From the NCBI GenBank assembly GCA_964549335.1, contig CAZJUQ010000043.1, positions 1 through 40,943 of the forward strand: 40,943 bases of DNA, written 5' to 3'. The position numbers and the translations under genes are program-made. The notes below the pieces were generated by a model. That model made no database searches. It saw nothing but the letters and a program-made list of their open reading frames with translations, and was not told where the DNA came from. Position 1 is the stretch's first letter. Each line of letters starts with the position of its first letter. Below are positions 33,096-40,943 of the stretch, in pieces. Source of the stretch: Sulfidibacterium sp964549335 (GTDB lineage Bacteria; Bacteroidota; Bacteroidia; Bacteroidales; F082).

Positions 33096-34598
33096 ATGGA
33101 TAAAACGATTTCAATGAATCCCAATCCGGTGGTTCAATATTTGAACAAACCGGCGGATCTTCTTACAAAAGAGGATTTGATTCGCTTTATAGAAGATTAC
33201 GATATACAGATGATCAATTTCAGATATGCCGGCTGGGACGGACGTCTAAAAACATTAAACTTCATCATTGGAAGCCGCGACCATTTGGAAAACATACTTA
33301 CTGCAGGCGAACGTGTTGACGGTTCCAGTTTGTTCCCCTTTATCGAAGCGGGTTCGAGCGATTTGTACGTCATTCCCCGGTATAAAACGGCATTTTTAAA
33401 TCCCTTCAGCGAAATACCCACGCTTGATATATTGTGTGCTTTTTACGACAGTAACGGCAATCCTTTTGAGAGTGCCCCCGAATATATTCTAAAAAAGGCG
33501 CATCAATCCTTTAAAGATGTTACGGGATACTCTTTCGAAGCCATGGGGGAGTTGGAGTACTACATTATTAGCGAAGACGACGGACTGTTTCGAGCCGACG
33601 ACCAAAAAGGTTATCACGAGTCGTCTCCTTTTTCGAAATGGGCGGGTTTTCGTACCGAAGCCATGAAACTTATTGCCGAGGCAGGCGGAAAGATAAAATA
33701 CGGACATTCGGAGGTAGGAAATTTTACAAAAAACGGCATGGTTTACGAACAAAACGAAATAGAATTTTTGCCCGTAAACGTTGAGGATGCAGCCGACCAG
33801 CTGCTAATTGCCAAATGGATAATACGCACCTTGGCCGAAAAAAACGGTGTTACCGTTACTTTTGCACCTAAAATTACCGTCGGTAAAGCGGGAAGCGGTC
33901 TGCATGTCCACAGCCGCATAATGAAAGGTGACAAAAACATGCTTATTGAAGCCGGAAAACTTTCCGCCGTGGCAAAAACCATGATAGCCGGGTATATGGA
34001 ACTTGCCCCTTCGCTTACGGCATTCGGAAACCAGAATCCCACTTCATATTTCCGTCTTGTTCCGCACCAGGAAGCCCCCACAAATATATGTTGGGGCGAC
34101 AGAAACAGGTCGGTACTTGTTCGTGTGCCTTTGGGCTGGACAACACCGGTGAATATGGCAAACAAAGTAAATCCGCAGGAAAACGGTGATGTTGTCGATT
34201 TTTCAAGCAAACAGACCATCGAAATCAGAAATGCCGACGGCTCCGCCGATATTTACCTCCTGCTGGCAGGTATCACTGTTGCCGCAAGACATGGTTTCGA
34301 AATTGACAACCCTCTTGATGTCGCAGAAAAAACATATGTGGATATCAATATATTCGACGATGAGCATAAAGAAAAATTGAAAAATCTTAAACACCTACCC
34401 GCATCGTGTGTTGAATCGTCGGAACAACTGAGGTTGCAAAAGGATTACTACTTAAAATACAATGTATTTCCTGAAAATCTGATAAATTACCTTATCGAAT
34501 ATTTACGCTCATTCGACGATGAAAACTTGCGCGCTTCAATAGAAAACGACGACGGGAAAGTGATGGAGCTGGTTATGAAATATTTTCATTGCGGATAG
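33096..34598 (+). CDS. Glutamine synthetase family protein (type I-like)
   Basis: From ATG 33096 the product is 500 residues (MDKTISMNPNPVVQYLN); a GTG at 33048 and an ATG at 33057 are also in frame but upstream of a -7 box and outside family similarity. The N-terminal beta-grasp part (NFRYAGWDGRLKTLNF, ERVDGSSLFPF) and catalytic part (YEQNEIEF, APKITVGKAGSGLHVHSR, NPTSYFRLVPHQEAPTNICW, RNADGSADIYLLLAG) fit the GS fold. Key residues for ATP and glutamate binding appear conserved, but motifs deviate from canonical forms such as ATFMPKP and RxPDxSxNPY. It may be a true glutamine synthetase or a gamma-glutamyl ligase of the same fold. It converges on the Rel gene with three bases between stops. 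Confidence 0.88.
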   Translation: MDKTISMNPNPVVQYLNKPADLLTKEDLIRFIEDYDIQMINFRYAGWDGRLKTLNFIIGSRDHLENILTAGERVDGSSLFPFIEAGSSDLYVIPRYKTAFLNPFSEIPTLDILCAFYDSNGNPFESAPEYILKKAHQSFKDVTGYSFEAMGELEYYIISEDDGLFRADDQKGYHESSPFSKWAGFRTEAMKLIAEAGGKIKYGHSEVGNFTKNGMVYEQNEIEFLPVNVEDAADQLLIAKWIIRTLAEKNGVTVTFAPKITVGKAGSGLHVHSRIMKGDKNMLIEAGKLSAVAKTMIAGYMELAPSLTAFGNQNPTSYFRLVPHQEAPTNICWGDRNRSVLVRVPLGWTTPVNMANKVNPQENGDVVDFSSKQTIEIRNADGSADIYLLLAGITVAARHGFEIDNPLDVAEKTYVDINIFDDEHKEKLKNLKHLPASCVESSEQLRLQKDYYLKYNVFPENLINYLIEYLRSFDDENLRASIENDDGKVMELVMKYFHCG

Positions 34599-34601
34599 AG
34601 G

Positions 34602-36773
34602 TTAATACCTGACCTTTTCCACTCCGTTTACCTGGTTTATTTTATGTATTAACTGTTCTATATGTTTTTGGTCGGTAATAAGTACACCTATTTTACCCTC
34701 AAACCGTTTTCCTGTTGTTTTGAAGTTTACCGAACGCATATTCACACGCAAGTCGCCTGTAATTACTTTGGTTATCGATTCCACTATTCCCAACTCGTCT
34801 TTACCGGTAATACGCAAATTGATTAATTTGGGATAATTTTTCGATTGGGAAGTCCATTTGACATCTATTATTCTGTAGGGATATCTCTCTTTCAAACGTT
34901 TGGCATTGGGACAGTTGAAGCGATGAATACTGATACCTCCCGAGGAAGTGATAAATCCGAAAACTTTGTCGCCGGGAACGGGATTACAGCACAACGACAA
35001 ACGGTATTCCACATTTTTGAGGTTGTCGCCGATATAAAGCACGTCCTCTTTTTCATTTTCCTGTGGCAGTGTTTCAACCACCGGAGTTTTGGCGGGTTCG
35101 GGCTCTTTATCGCGTCCGTTGCTCTCCTGTTGCTTTTCGATATAGTCGGTAAGAGTTTTTTTTATCAGTTGCATATCAAGTTTTTCGGTGGCAACCAGAT
35201 AGTACAAATCCACCGAAGTCTCTATTTTAAATTCTTTGATAAGAACGTTAATCAAATCGTCGCTGCTTTTGAGTTTCCAGTTTTTAAATTTTCTCAACAA
35301 CAGGGCTTTTCCCGCTTCAGCCTCCTTATATTTTTCCTCTTTAAGTTGTTTTTTTATGGATAGCCGTGCCTTATTTGTCTTTACAAATGCAAGCCAGTCG
35401 AATTTGGGTTTCTGTTTGTTCGACACCACCACGTCCACTTTGTCGCCGTTTTGCAAAACATGTCGTATTGGTACCGCTTTGCCGTTTATGCGGGCACCTT
35501 TGCATTGCGCACCAACCTTAGTGTGTATTTCGTAGGCAAAGTCGAGCACCGTAGCACCTGCAGGAAGTTTTTTCAAATCCCCTTTTGGCGTAAAGACAAA
35601 AATATGCGTACTCTTTTGTTTTGTACGGTAAAGTGCGTCGTGTTCAACCTGCTCGGGATGTTCCAGAACATCGCGTATTTGCGACAACCAATTGTCGGTA
35701 TCTTTTGAACGCATAATGCCTTTGTATTGCCAGTGTGCGGCTTGACCTTTTTCGGCAACCTCGTCCATGCGTACGGTTCTTATTTGTACTTCAACCCATT
35801 TGTTTTCGGGACCTTTAACGGTGGTGTGTAACGATTCGTATCCCGAAGCTTTGGGGTTGGTAATCCAGTCGCGCAGACGTTTCGGGTTTGGCTGATATAT
35901 GTTTGTAACTATTGAATAAACACGCCAGCAATCCTCTTTTTCCTTCTTCTCCGATTTGCTGTCTATTATTATCCGTATGGCAAAAAGGTCGTAAACCTCT
36001 TCAAAGGTAACTTTTTGACGGTTCATTTTTGCCCATATTGACGGAACCGATTTTGTTCTCCATTTTATTGTGGCCTCGATATTGTTTTTTTTCAGTTCGG
36101 CAGCTATCGGTTTTATGAAATTTTTTATATACTTTTCGCGTATATCTTTTGTCTCTTTGATCTTATTGCTTATATCATTAAAAACGTGAGGCATTTCGTA
36201 ACGCATAAGCCTCTCTTCCATTTCGCTTTTTATGTGATAGAGTCCGAGCCTGTGTGCTATAGGTATATATATGTATTTTATCTCATCGAAAAATTTTCTT
36301 TTATCCTTTTCGGATAACAGTTGGTGGTGTCGAATGTCGTTCAAACGGTGTGAAAGCAGCAATAAAATCACACGTATATCATCCACAAGCGAAAGGAACA
36401 TGCTTCTGAAAGCATCGGAATGCAAAGATATTTTATCGTTGTGAAGATTGATGATTTTATAAAAACCTTTTAATATTTCGGATACCGTTTCGCCGAACTG
36501 GGCAGAGATATCTTTATAAATCTCTTCGCCTTCGATGACGGGTAAACTGTGTAGCAGTGCGCAAACCGCCGATATGTGACCCAGCCCGACCTCCTTCATT
36601 GCCGTATATGCTATTTGTACGTGATGAAGGATAAAAGGCTTGCCCGAAGGCAGATACTTTCCTTCGTAATTAACACTTGCAACCTTGTATGCTTTTACAA
36701 TCATGTTGTGTGCCGTGCTGTCCATATTGCAGCAATCCAACACTTGTTGTAAGATGTCGTCAGGTTTATTCAA
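34602..36773 (-). CDS. RelA/SpoT homologue with degenerate hydrolase, (p)ppGpp synthetase
   Basis: The 723-residue protein has the long RSH layout: an N-terminal HD region, synthetase (about 225-350; SVPSIWAKMNR, YDLFAIRIII, NPKASGYESLHTTVKG, WVEVQIRTVRMDEVAEKGQAAHW), a TGS domain (about 390-452), a cysteine-containing region (LSLCCNPVPGDKVFG) and a C-terminal ACT domain. The hydrolase appears dead: the HD pair is HS (75-76), the following ED motif is absent, and the second motif reads SHRLND rather than ADRLHN. Synthetase residues look intact, so it should make alarmone but not degrade it. A separate hydrolase must exist elsewhere. It starts 92 bases after floA on the same strand. Confidence 0.9.
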   Translation of the reverse strand: MNKPDDILQQVLDCCNMDSTAHNMIVKAYKVASVNYEGKYLPSGKPFILHHVQIAYTAMKEVGLGHISAVCALLHSLPVIEGEEIYKDISAQFGETVSEILKGFYKIINLHNDKISLHSDAFRSMFLSLVDDIRVILLLLSHRLNDIRHHQLLSEKDKRKFFDEIKYIYIPIAHRLGLYHIKSEMEERLMRYEMPHVFNDISNKIKETKDIREKYIKNFIKPIAAELKKNNIEATIKWRTKSVPSIWAKMNRQKVTFEEVYDLFAIRIIIDSKSEKKEKEDCWRVYSIVTNIYQPNPKRLRDWITNPKASGYESLHTTVKGPENKWVEVQIRTVRMDEVAEKGQAAHWQYKGIMRSKDTDNWLSQIRDVLEHPEQVEHDALYRTKQKSTHIFVFTPKGDLKKLPAGATVLDFAYEIHTKVGAQCKGARINGKAVPIRHVLQNGDKVDVVVSNKQKPKFDWLAFVKTNKARLSIKKQLKEEKYKEAEAGKALLLRKFKNWKLKSSDDLINVLIKEFKIETSVDLYYLVATEKLDMQLIKKTLTDYIEKQQESNGRDKEPEPAKTPVVETLPQENEKEDVLYIGDNLKNVEYRLSLCCNPVPGDKVFGFITSSGGISIHRFNCPNAKRLKERYPYRIIDVKWTSQSKNYPKLINLRITGKDELGIVESITKVITGDLRVNMRSVNFKTTGKRFEGKIGVLITDQKHIEQLIHKINQVNGVEKVRY

Positions 36774-36865
36774 TACTCTTAATTTTGTAGTTATAGTATA
36801 AAAATACTTGGTATTTGAGGAATTATTGTACTAAGTAAGATATTTTAAGAAAAAAATATCAATTG

Positions 36866-37852
36866 TTATTTGGAGTTGTCATCCTCAATATTGGGATTTT
36901 TAGCAATTGATTCCCTCATTTTAGTATCGGCTTGGATATTTTTATACCGTTGATAATCCATAATGCCGAGGTTTCCCGAGCGGAAAGCTTCGGCGATAGC
37001 CATTGGGATTTGAGCTTCGGCTTCGATAACTTTGGCTCTGGCTTCCTGTGCTTTTGCTTTCATCTCCTGTTCCAGGGCAACTGCCATGGCGCGCCGCTCT
37101 TCGGCTTTTGCCTGGGCAATGTTTTTATCGGCATTTGCCTGGTCCATTTGAAGTACGGCACCAATGTTTTTGCCAATATCAATATCGGCTATATCTATTG
37201 ATAATATTTCGAAAGCCGTACCCGAGTCGAGACCTTTTTCGAGAACCACCTTCGATATGCTGTCCGGATTTTCCAATACCGCTTTGTGCGAGTGTGCCGA
37301 ACCTATGGAGGAAACAATCCCTTCGCCGACACGTGCAAGAACCGTCTCTTCACCTGCGCCACCCACAAGTTGCTGTATGTTGGCACGCACCGTAACGCGA
37401 GCCATACAAATAAGCTGGATACCGTCTTTTGCCACGGCGGCAACTTTTTTGGTATCGATAACTTTGGGGTTTACCGACATTTGAACCGCTTCGAGAACAT
37501 CGCGCCCGGCAAGGTCGATGGCTGTTGCCGTTTTAAAATCAAGATTCATATTCGCTTTGTCGGCCGATATCAAAGCATTGATAACTTGTTGTACGCGCCC
37601 TCCGGCAAGGTAGTGCGCTTCCAAATCGTCGCGCTTTATCGTTAAACCGGCTTTGGTTGCCGTAATCATGCTCCTGACAATAATTTGAGGCGGAACTTTA
37701 CGCCAACGCATCAATACCAATTGTACCAACGATATGTGTACTCCCGAAACAAAAGCCGTAAACCACAATCCCACGGGAACAAAATAGAGAAGTATCCAAA
37801 GTAAAAATATTGCCCCGATACCGAGTGCTATAACAACATATAAATTTTCCAT
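36866..37852 (-). CDS. floA: Flotillin-like protein FloA
   Basis: The 328-residue protein has an N-terminal membrane hairpin (residues about 4-48), the SPFH-like core (GLTIKRDDLEAHYLAGG, VNPKVIDTKKVAAVAKDGIQL, RVGEGIVSSIGSA) and a C-terminal Ala/Glu-rich coiled coil (QAKAEERRAMAVALEQEMKA). FloA proteins organise functional membrane microdomains and scaffold signalling and protein-quality partners. It is two bases after nfeD, its usual partner. Confidence 0.93.
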   Translation of the reverse strand: MENLYVVIALGIGAIFLLWILLYFVPVGLWFTAFVSGVHISLVQLVLMRWRKVPPQIIVRSMITATKAGLTIKRDDLEAHYLAGGRVQQVINALISADKANMNLDFKTATAIDLAGRDVLEAVQMSVNPKVIDTKKVAAVAKDGIQLICMARVTVRANIQQLVGGAGEETVLARVGEGIVSSIGSAHSHKAVLENPDSISKVVLEKGLDSGTAFEILSIDIADIDIGKNIGAVLQMDQANADKNIAQAKAEERRAMAVALEQEMKAKAQEARAKVIEAEAQIPMAIAEAFRSGNLGIMDYQRYKNIQADTKMRESIAKNPNIEDDNSK

Positions 37853-37854
37853 GG

Positions 37855-38322
37855 TTATATTTTTAAAGGTTTTATATAAATCTTATTGTTTTCTATTTTA
37901 ACTATCTCTATTGTTGTGCCCGGATCTATAAATTCGGTTCCCGCTGTTGCTTCGAAATATTCTCCGTTAACGGAAATTTTTCCTGCCGGGGCACATCTTG
38001 AAACGGTTTTGCCTCTATCACCGGTTTTCAGTTTTTTAGCCGGATTTGCCGATGCTTTTCCGTTGATGCTCGTTTTTAACTGTGCCTTTTTCCAGGTTTT
38101 CGCCCTTAGCGAAAAGAGTATTGCAACAATGTTAAGAACCAGAGCGGCTGCAAGTACCATGTGACCGGCATCGGTACCCTTTTTTTCGTATGCAAACCAT
38201 ACTCCCGAAGCCATAACAACAAATCCCAAAACACCGGCAAAACCCGTCCCCGGTATTACCAATACCTCCAATACCAAAAGCAATATGCCCGTTAAAATTA
38301 GAATTACTATTATAGCCCACAT
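37855..38322 (-). CDS. NfeD-like membrane protein (short form)
   Basis: The 155-residue protein has three membrane segments (about 1-24, 28-45, 52-72) and a C-terminal OB-fold domain (GDRGKTVSRCAPAGKISVNG, EFIDPGTTIEIVKIENNKIYI). It lacks the ClpP-like protease domain of long NfeD. Short NfeD with FloA or stomatin is a conserved pair thought to act in membrane organisation. It lies eight bases after clpS. Confidence 0.9.
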   Translation of the reverse strand: MWAIIVILILTGILLLVLEVLVIPGTGFAGVLGFVVMASGVWFAYEKKGTDAGHMVLAAALVLNIVAILFSLRAKTWKKAQLKTSINGKASANPAKKLKTGDRGKTVSRCAPAGKISVNGEYFEATAGTEFIDPGTTIEIVKIENNKIYIKPLKI

Positions 38323-38330
38323 ATTGTATT

Positions 38331-38606
38331 TTATAGAATTTCAACCGTCAATTTACGGTTTGTCATCTCATTGTAATATGGTTTCAATTGTTCGAAACTG
38401 CCGTTTTTTACAGGGCATTTTCCTTTGTAATGGGCTATCCAAGCGCAATTTTCCGCCTGCATGATGTCGTGTCCCAAAACTTCAACCAAAGTGCTTATTA
38501 CGTAATCGAATGTGTTAACATCATCGTTGAAAAGTATCAGTTTTTTGATGCCTTTTAAACTTTCCACACTTTCGGTTCCGGTGATTTTTTTCTCTTTTAC
38601 ACTCAT
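38331..38606 (-). CDS. clpS: ClpS adaptor for ClpAP-type protease
   Basis: The 91-residue protein has the ClpS core: LILFNDDVNTFDYVISTLVEVLGHD, with the NDDVNTF stretch, then ENCAWIAHYKGKCPVKNGSFEQLKPY. The family delivers N-end-rule substrates to the ClpA or ClpC ATPase. It is first in clpS-nfeD-floA with an 8-base junction to nfeD and its own -7 box 24 bases upstream. Confidence 0.92.
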   Translation of the reverse strand: MSVKEKKITGTESVESLKGIKKLILFNDDVNTFDYVISTLVEVLGHDIMQAENCAWIAHYKGKCPVKNGSFEQLKPYYNEMTNRKLTVEIL

Positions 38607-38629
38607 CTGGCAATGAAATGATTTTTTTA

Positions 38630-38637
38630 CAAATGTA
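38630..38637 (-). promoter_or_regulatory. -7 element of the clpS-nfeD-floA unit
   Basis: Reads TACATTTG on the minus strand, 24 bases before the clpS ATG. No well-placed -33 box. Confidence 0.45.
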
Positions 38638-38833
38638 CAAAATTTTTTTAATCTTTTAAAGATTTTACAATGTTTGAAAAGTACTTAAAAAGGTTACTGT
38701 AATGGAAAAATAAATACCTGAATAATATCGTGTTACAAAATTGCGATTCATAAAAAAAGAGAGAAAAAACACAAAAAACAGTTTTGCAATTACTCATATA
38801 TTTTTATTTGTTTTTGGTATTCGTTAATATTTT

Positions 38834-38849
38834 ACATTTTGCAAAATGT
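38834..38849. repeat. Perfect 16-base palindrome, possible operator
   Basis: ACATTTTGCAAAATGT is perfectly self-complementary and sits within outer arms CGTTAA (38822-38827) and TTAACG (38849-38854). It could bind a dimeric regulator or be a structure at a transcript end. Confidence 0.5.
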
Positions 38850-38911
38850 TAACGTACAAACTTAAAAATGTAAATGAGCTATTTTTATAACTCATCCATC
38901 TTAAGGATACA

Positions 38912-38928
38912 TCAAGAAATTTTCTTGA
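38912..38928. repeat. 17-base inverted repeat with one-base centre
   Basis: TCAAGAAA-T-TTTCTTGA, 63 bases past the previous palindrome. Role unknown. Confidence 0.45.
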
Positions 38929-39165
38929 AAAACGGGTTAATTTTATATTTTAGCAAATGTTTTTGAATAGAAAAAAGTAAAATGAATATATCAATAGAAG
39001 TTTTTTAAAAAAAAGGAACAGAATGAAAATAGCGGCATTAACAGATAGTTAAAGCTACAATACGGTTAACAGATGTTTTAGGAACAACAGCCGGCAACCG
39101 AGACCGGAATTACTTTATATTTTAATATTAGATGTTAAACCAAAAGATTTATTGAAAGAAGATAG

Positions 39166-40943
39166 ATGATTAAAGAAAATACGATAGAAAAGAATTTTAT
39201 TAAACAATTAACGGAGTTGAAATACACTTATCGTCCGGATATTATTGACCGGAAAACACTGGAACAAAATTTCAGAGAAAAATTTGAAACCTTGAACAGA
39301 GTTCGGCTTACCGACAATGAATTTGCACGATTACGGGAAGATATTATTACACCCGATGTTTTTTCAGCTTCTAAAAAATTGCGGGAAAGGCAATATTTTG
39401 AAAGAGAAGACGGTACGCCTTTGCATTATACTTTGGTGAACATCAAGAATTGGTGCAAAAACGAATACGAAGTCATCAATCAGTTACGCATCAATACCGA
39501 AAATAGTTTTCAACGCTATGATGTAATTATCTTGATAAACGGATTGCCTATCGTGCAAATCGAGCTGAAAAAAGTTGATGTATCGCCCCGAAAAGCAATG
39601 CAGCAAATCGTGGATTACAAAAATGACCCCGGTAACGGTTACACCAATACTTTATTGAGTTTTATGCAGTTGTTTATCGTCAGCAATCTTACCAATACTT
39701 ACTATTTTGCCAACAACAAAAATCAACATTTTGCTTTTAATGCCGATGAACAGTTTTTGCCGATTTACCAATTAGCCGATGAAAAAAACAAAAAAATCAC
39801 ACACCTGACAGACTTTACAGAAAAATTTCTCTCAAAATGTACTTTGGGCGAAATGATAAGTAAATATATGGTTTTGGTGGAAAGCGAACAAAAAATATTG
39901 GTGATGCGTCCGTACCAAATTTATGCTGTAAAAGCTATTATTGACTGCATCAATCAAAACAGGGGCAACGGTTATATCTGGCATACTACGGGAAGCGGTA
40001 AAACCCTGACTTCTTTCAAGGCTTCTACCCTGCTGAAAGATAATCCGGATATTGAAAAATGTTTGTTTGTAGTGGACAGAAAAGACCTTGACAGACAAAC
40101 CCGTGAGGAGTTTAACAAGTTTCAAGAAGGCAGTGTGGAAGAAAATACCAATACCGAAACTCTGGTAAGGCGACTGCTTTCTACCGACTATTCCGATAAG
40201 GTAATTGTAACCACCATTCAAAAACTCGGATTGGCATTAGACCAAAACAGTAAACAGAATAAGAAAAAGATAGAAAAAGGTATTTCCACTTATAAAGACA
40301 GATTAGCGCCATTAAAAGACAAACGAATAGTTTTTATTTTTGACGAATGCCACCGCTCACAATTTGGAGAAAATCACAAAGCTATAAAAGAATTTTTCCC
40401 AAAAGCACAACTTTTTGGTTTTACGGGTACGCCTATTTTTGAAGAAAATGCAACTTATAAAATCAGAGAAGACCGTTTTGAAACTTATAAAACTACCGAA
40501 GCTGTTTTTGAAAAACTTTTACATTCTTACACCATTACCCACGCCATAGATGATAAAAATGTATTGCGTTTTCATATTGATTATTACAAAGGTAAAGGCG
40601 AACAAAATCCCAAACCCGGCGAACCGCTTGCACAACAGGCAGTAGTGGAAGCTATTTTGGATAAACACGACGCCGCAACTAACAGACGCAAATTTAACGC
40701 CATTCTTGCAACTGCATCAATCAATGATGCGATTAGTTTTTACCGTCTTTTTAAGGAAGTTCAAAAGAAAAAAGCAGAAGAAAACCCTAATTTTGAACCG
40801 CTGAATATAGCTTGCGTATTTTCACCGCCTGCACAATTGATTGCCAAAGAAGGCGATAAACAGAGTCAAAAGAATGCCGCAGACATCAGGCAATTGCAAG
40901 AAGATTTAATACAAGAACAAGAGGACAACAAACAAAATCCCGA
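39166..40943 (+). CDS. hsdR: Type I restriction endonuclease subunit R, HsdR (3' end outside window)
   Basis: From ATG 39166 the frame stays open for 592 codons to the right edge. The N-terminal nuclease has Asp119 in RYDVIILI, then ELK (Glu133, Lys135) and the QxxxY pair Gln147/Tyr151. The SF2 helicase motor follows, with Walker A TTGSGKT (274-280), DECH (393-396) and FTGTP near 420. HsdR supplies the translocase and nuclease of a type I restriction-modification complex; hsdM and hsdS are not in the window and should lie beyond it. The frame looks intact over the visible part. The long AT-rich region upstream suggests that this is the start of an accessory block. Confidence 0.95.
   Translation, partial: MIKENTIEKNFIKQLTELKYTYRPDIIDRKTLEQNFREKFETLNRVRLTDNEFARLREDIITPDVFSASKKLRERQYFEREDGTPLHYTLVNIKNWCKNEYEVINQLRINTENSFQRYDVIILINGLPIVQIELKKVDVSPRKAMQQIVDYKNDPGNGYTNTLLSFMQLFIVSNLTNTYYFANNKNQHFAFNADEQFLPIYQLADEKNKKITHLTDFTEKFLSKCTLGEMISKYMVLVESEQKILVMRPYQIYAVKAIIDCINQNRGNGYIWHTTGSGKTLTSFKASTLLKDNPDIEKCLFVVDRKDLDRQTREEFNKFQEGSVEENTNTETLVRRLLSTDYSDKVIVTTIQKLGLALDQNSKQNKKKIEKGISTYKDRLAPLKDKRIVFIFDECHRSQFGENHKAIKEFFPKAQLFGFTGTPIFEENATYKIREDRFETYKTTEAVFEKLLHSYTITHAIDDKNVLRFHIDYYKGKGEQNPKPGEPLAQQAVVEAILDKHDAATNRRKFNAILATASINDAISFYRLFKEVQKKKAEENPNFEPLNIACVFSPPAQLIAKEGDKQSQKNAADIRQLQEDLIQEQEDNKQNP

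Larger units (their letters stand above)
38638..39165. other. AT-rich non-coding region before hsdR with several dyads
   Basis: About 530 bases without a supported gene, visibly more AT-rich than neighbours. It holds the dyads AATCTTT-T-AAAGATT (38650-38664), ACATTTTGCAAAATGT (38834-38849) and TCAAGAAA-T-TTTCTTGA (38912-38928). A nine-codon frame at 39023-39052 starts MKIAALTDS and then stops. Confidence 0.5.

Noticed and set aside
39832..40221. 129-residue minus-strand frame
   Set aside because: Antisense to the hsdR nuclease/helicase region; hsdR frame is open and motif-rich.
1..40943. tRNA, rRNA, CRISPR array or insertion sequence
   Set aside because: No T-loop-like cluster, direct-repeat array, transposase or terminal inverted repeats seen by eye; a covariance search could still find small RNAs.

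Overview
The window looks like chromosomal DNA of an anaerobic member of the Bacteroidota, most likely Bacteroidales-like. Supporting signs are gliding/type IX secretion genes (PorP/SprF tail, GldF, GldG, and a protease with a C-terminal sorting domain), a FISUMP-domain lipoprotein, MutS2, a class III fructose-bisphosphatase, hydrogenase maturation genes and a FloA/NfeD pair. Many genes lack Shine-Dalgarno sequences and are preceded by a TAnnTTTG -7 element, the Bacteroidota housekeeping promoter signature. I saw no rRNA, tRNA, CRISPR array, insertion sequence or phage gene.

Layout. 1-141: tail of a PorP/SprF-like outer-membrane protein. 291-1778: PKD/FISUMP lipoprotein. 1894-9093 (minus): a small conserved-looking protein, mutS2, a gldF-gldG-DUF4340 operon, and two overlapping thioredoxin-like genes. 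9277-12046 (plus): fbp and a YdfG-like short-chain dehydrogenase. 12313-16895 (minus): hypF-hypD-hypE without hypA, hypB or hypC. 17060-19126 (minus): a PgpH-type membrane HD phosphodiesterase. 19200-24875 (plus): a tight six-gene operon, described below. 25122-26390 (plus): aspartate kinase. 26393-28486 (minus): secreted C10 cysteine protease with CUB-like and T9SS sorting domains. 28889-30526 (plus): acyl-CoA ligase. 30579-32940 (minus): kbl, then after a strong terminator acpS and an SDR. 33096-34598 (plus): a glutamine synthetase family protein. 34602-38606 (minus): clpS-nfeD-floA and a RelA/SpoT homologue with a degraded hydrolase domain. 38607-39165: AT-rich non-coding DNA with perfect dyads. 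39166-40943 (plus): the first 592 codons of a type I restriction HsdR subunit, cut by the window edge.

The most interesting locus is 19200-24875. It encodes a signal-peptide-less NlpC/P60 peptidase, a coiled-coil protein, a membrane protein with a large cytoplasmic roadblock/longin-like region and BON- and OmpA-like periplasmic parts, a eukaryote-like Ras/Rab-family small GTPase, a soluble histidine kinase with two similar N-terminal sensor segments, and RdgB. Four of its five gene junctions are 8 bases or less. The simplest reading is a GTPase switch linking an envelope-spanning scaffold to a phosphorelay. That reading is inference; the domain order and gene coupling are visible in the sequence.

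Starts were moved inward from the longest reading frame where a promoter, an ATGA overlap or family alignment argued for it: the 61-residue protein, mutS2, DUF4340, pgpH, NlpC/P60, the C10 protease, acpS and glutamine synthetase.
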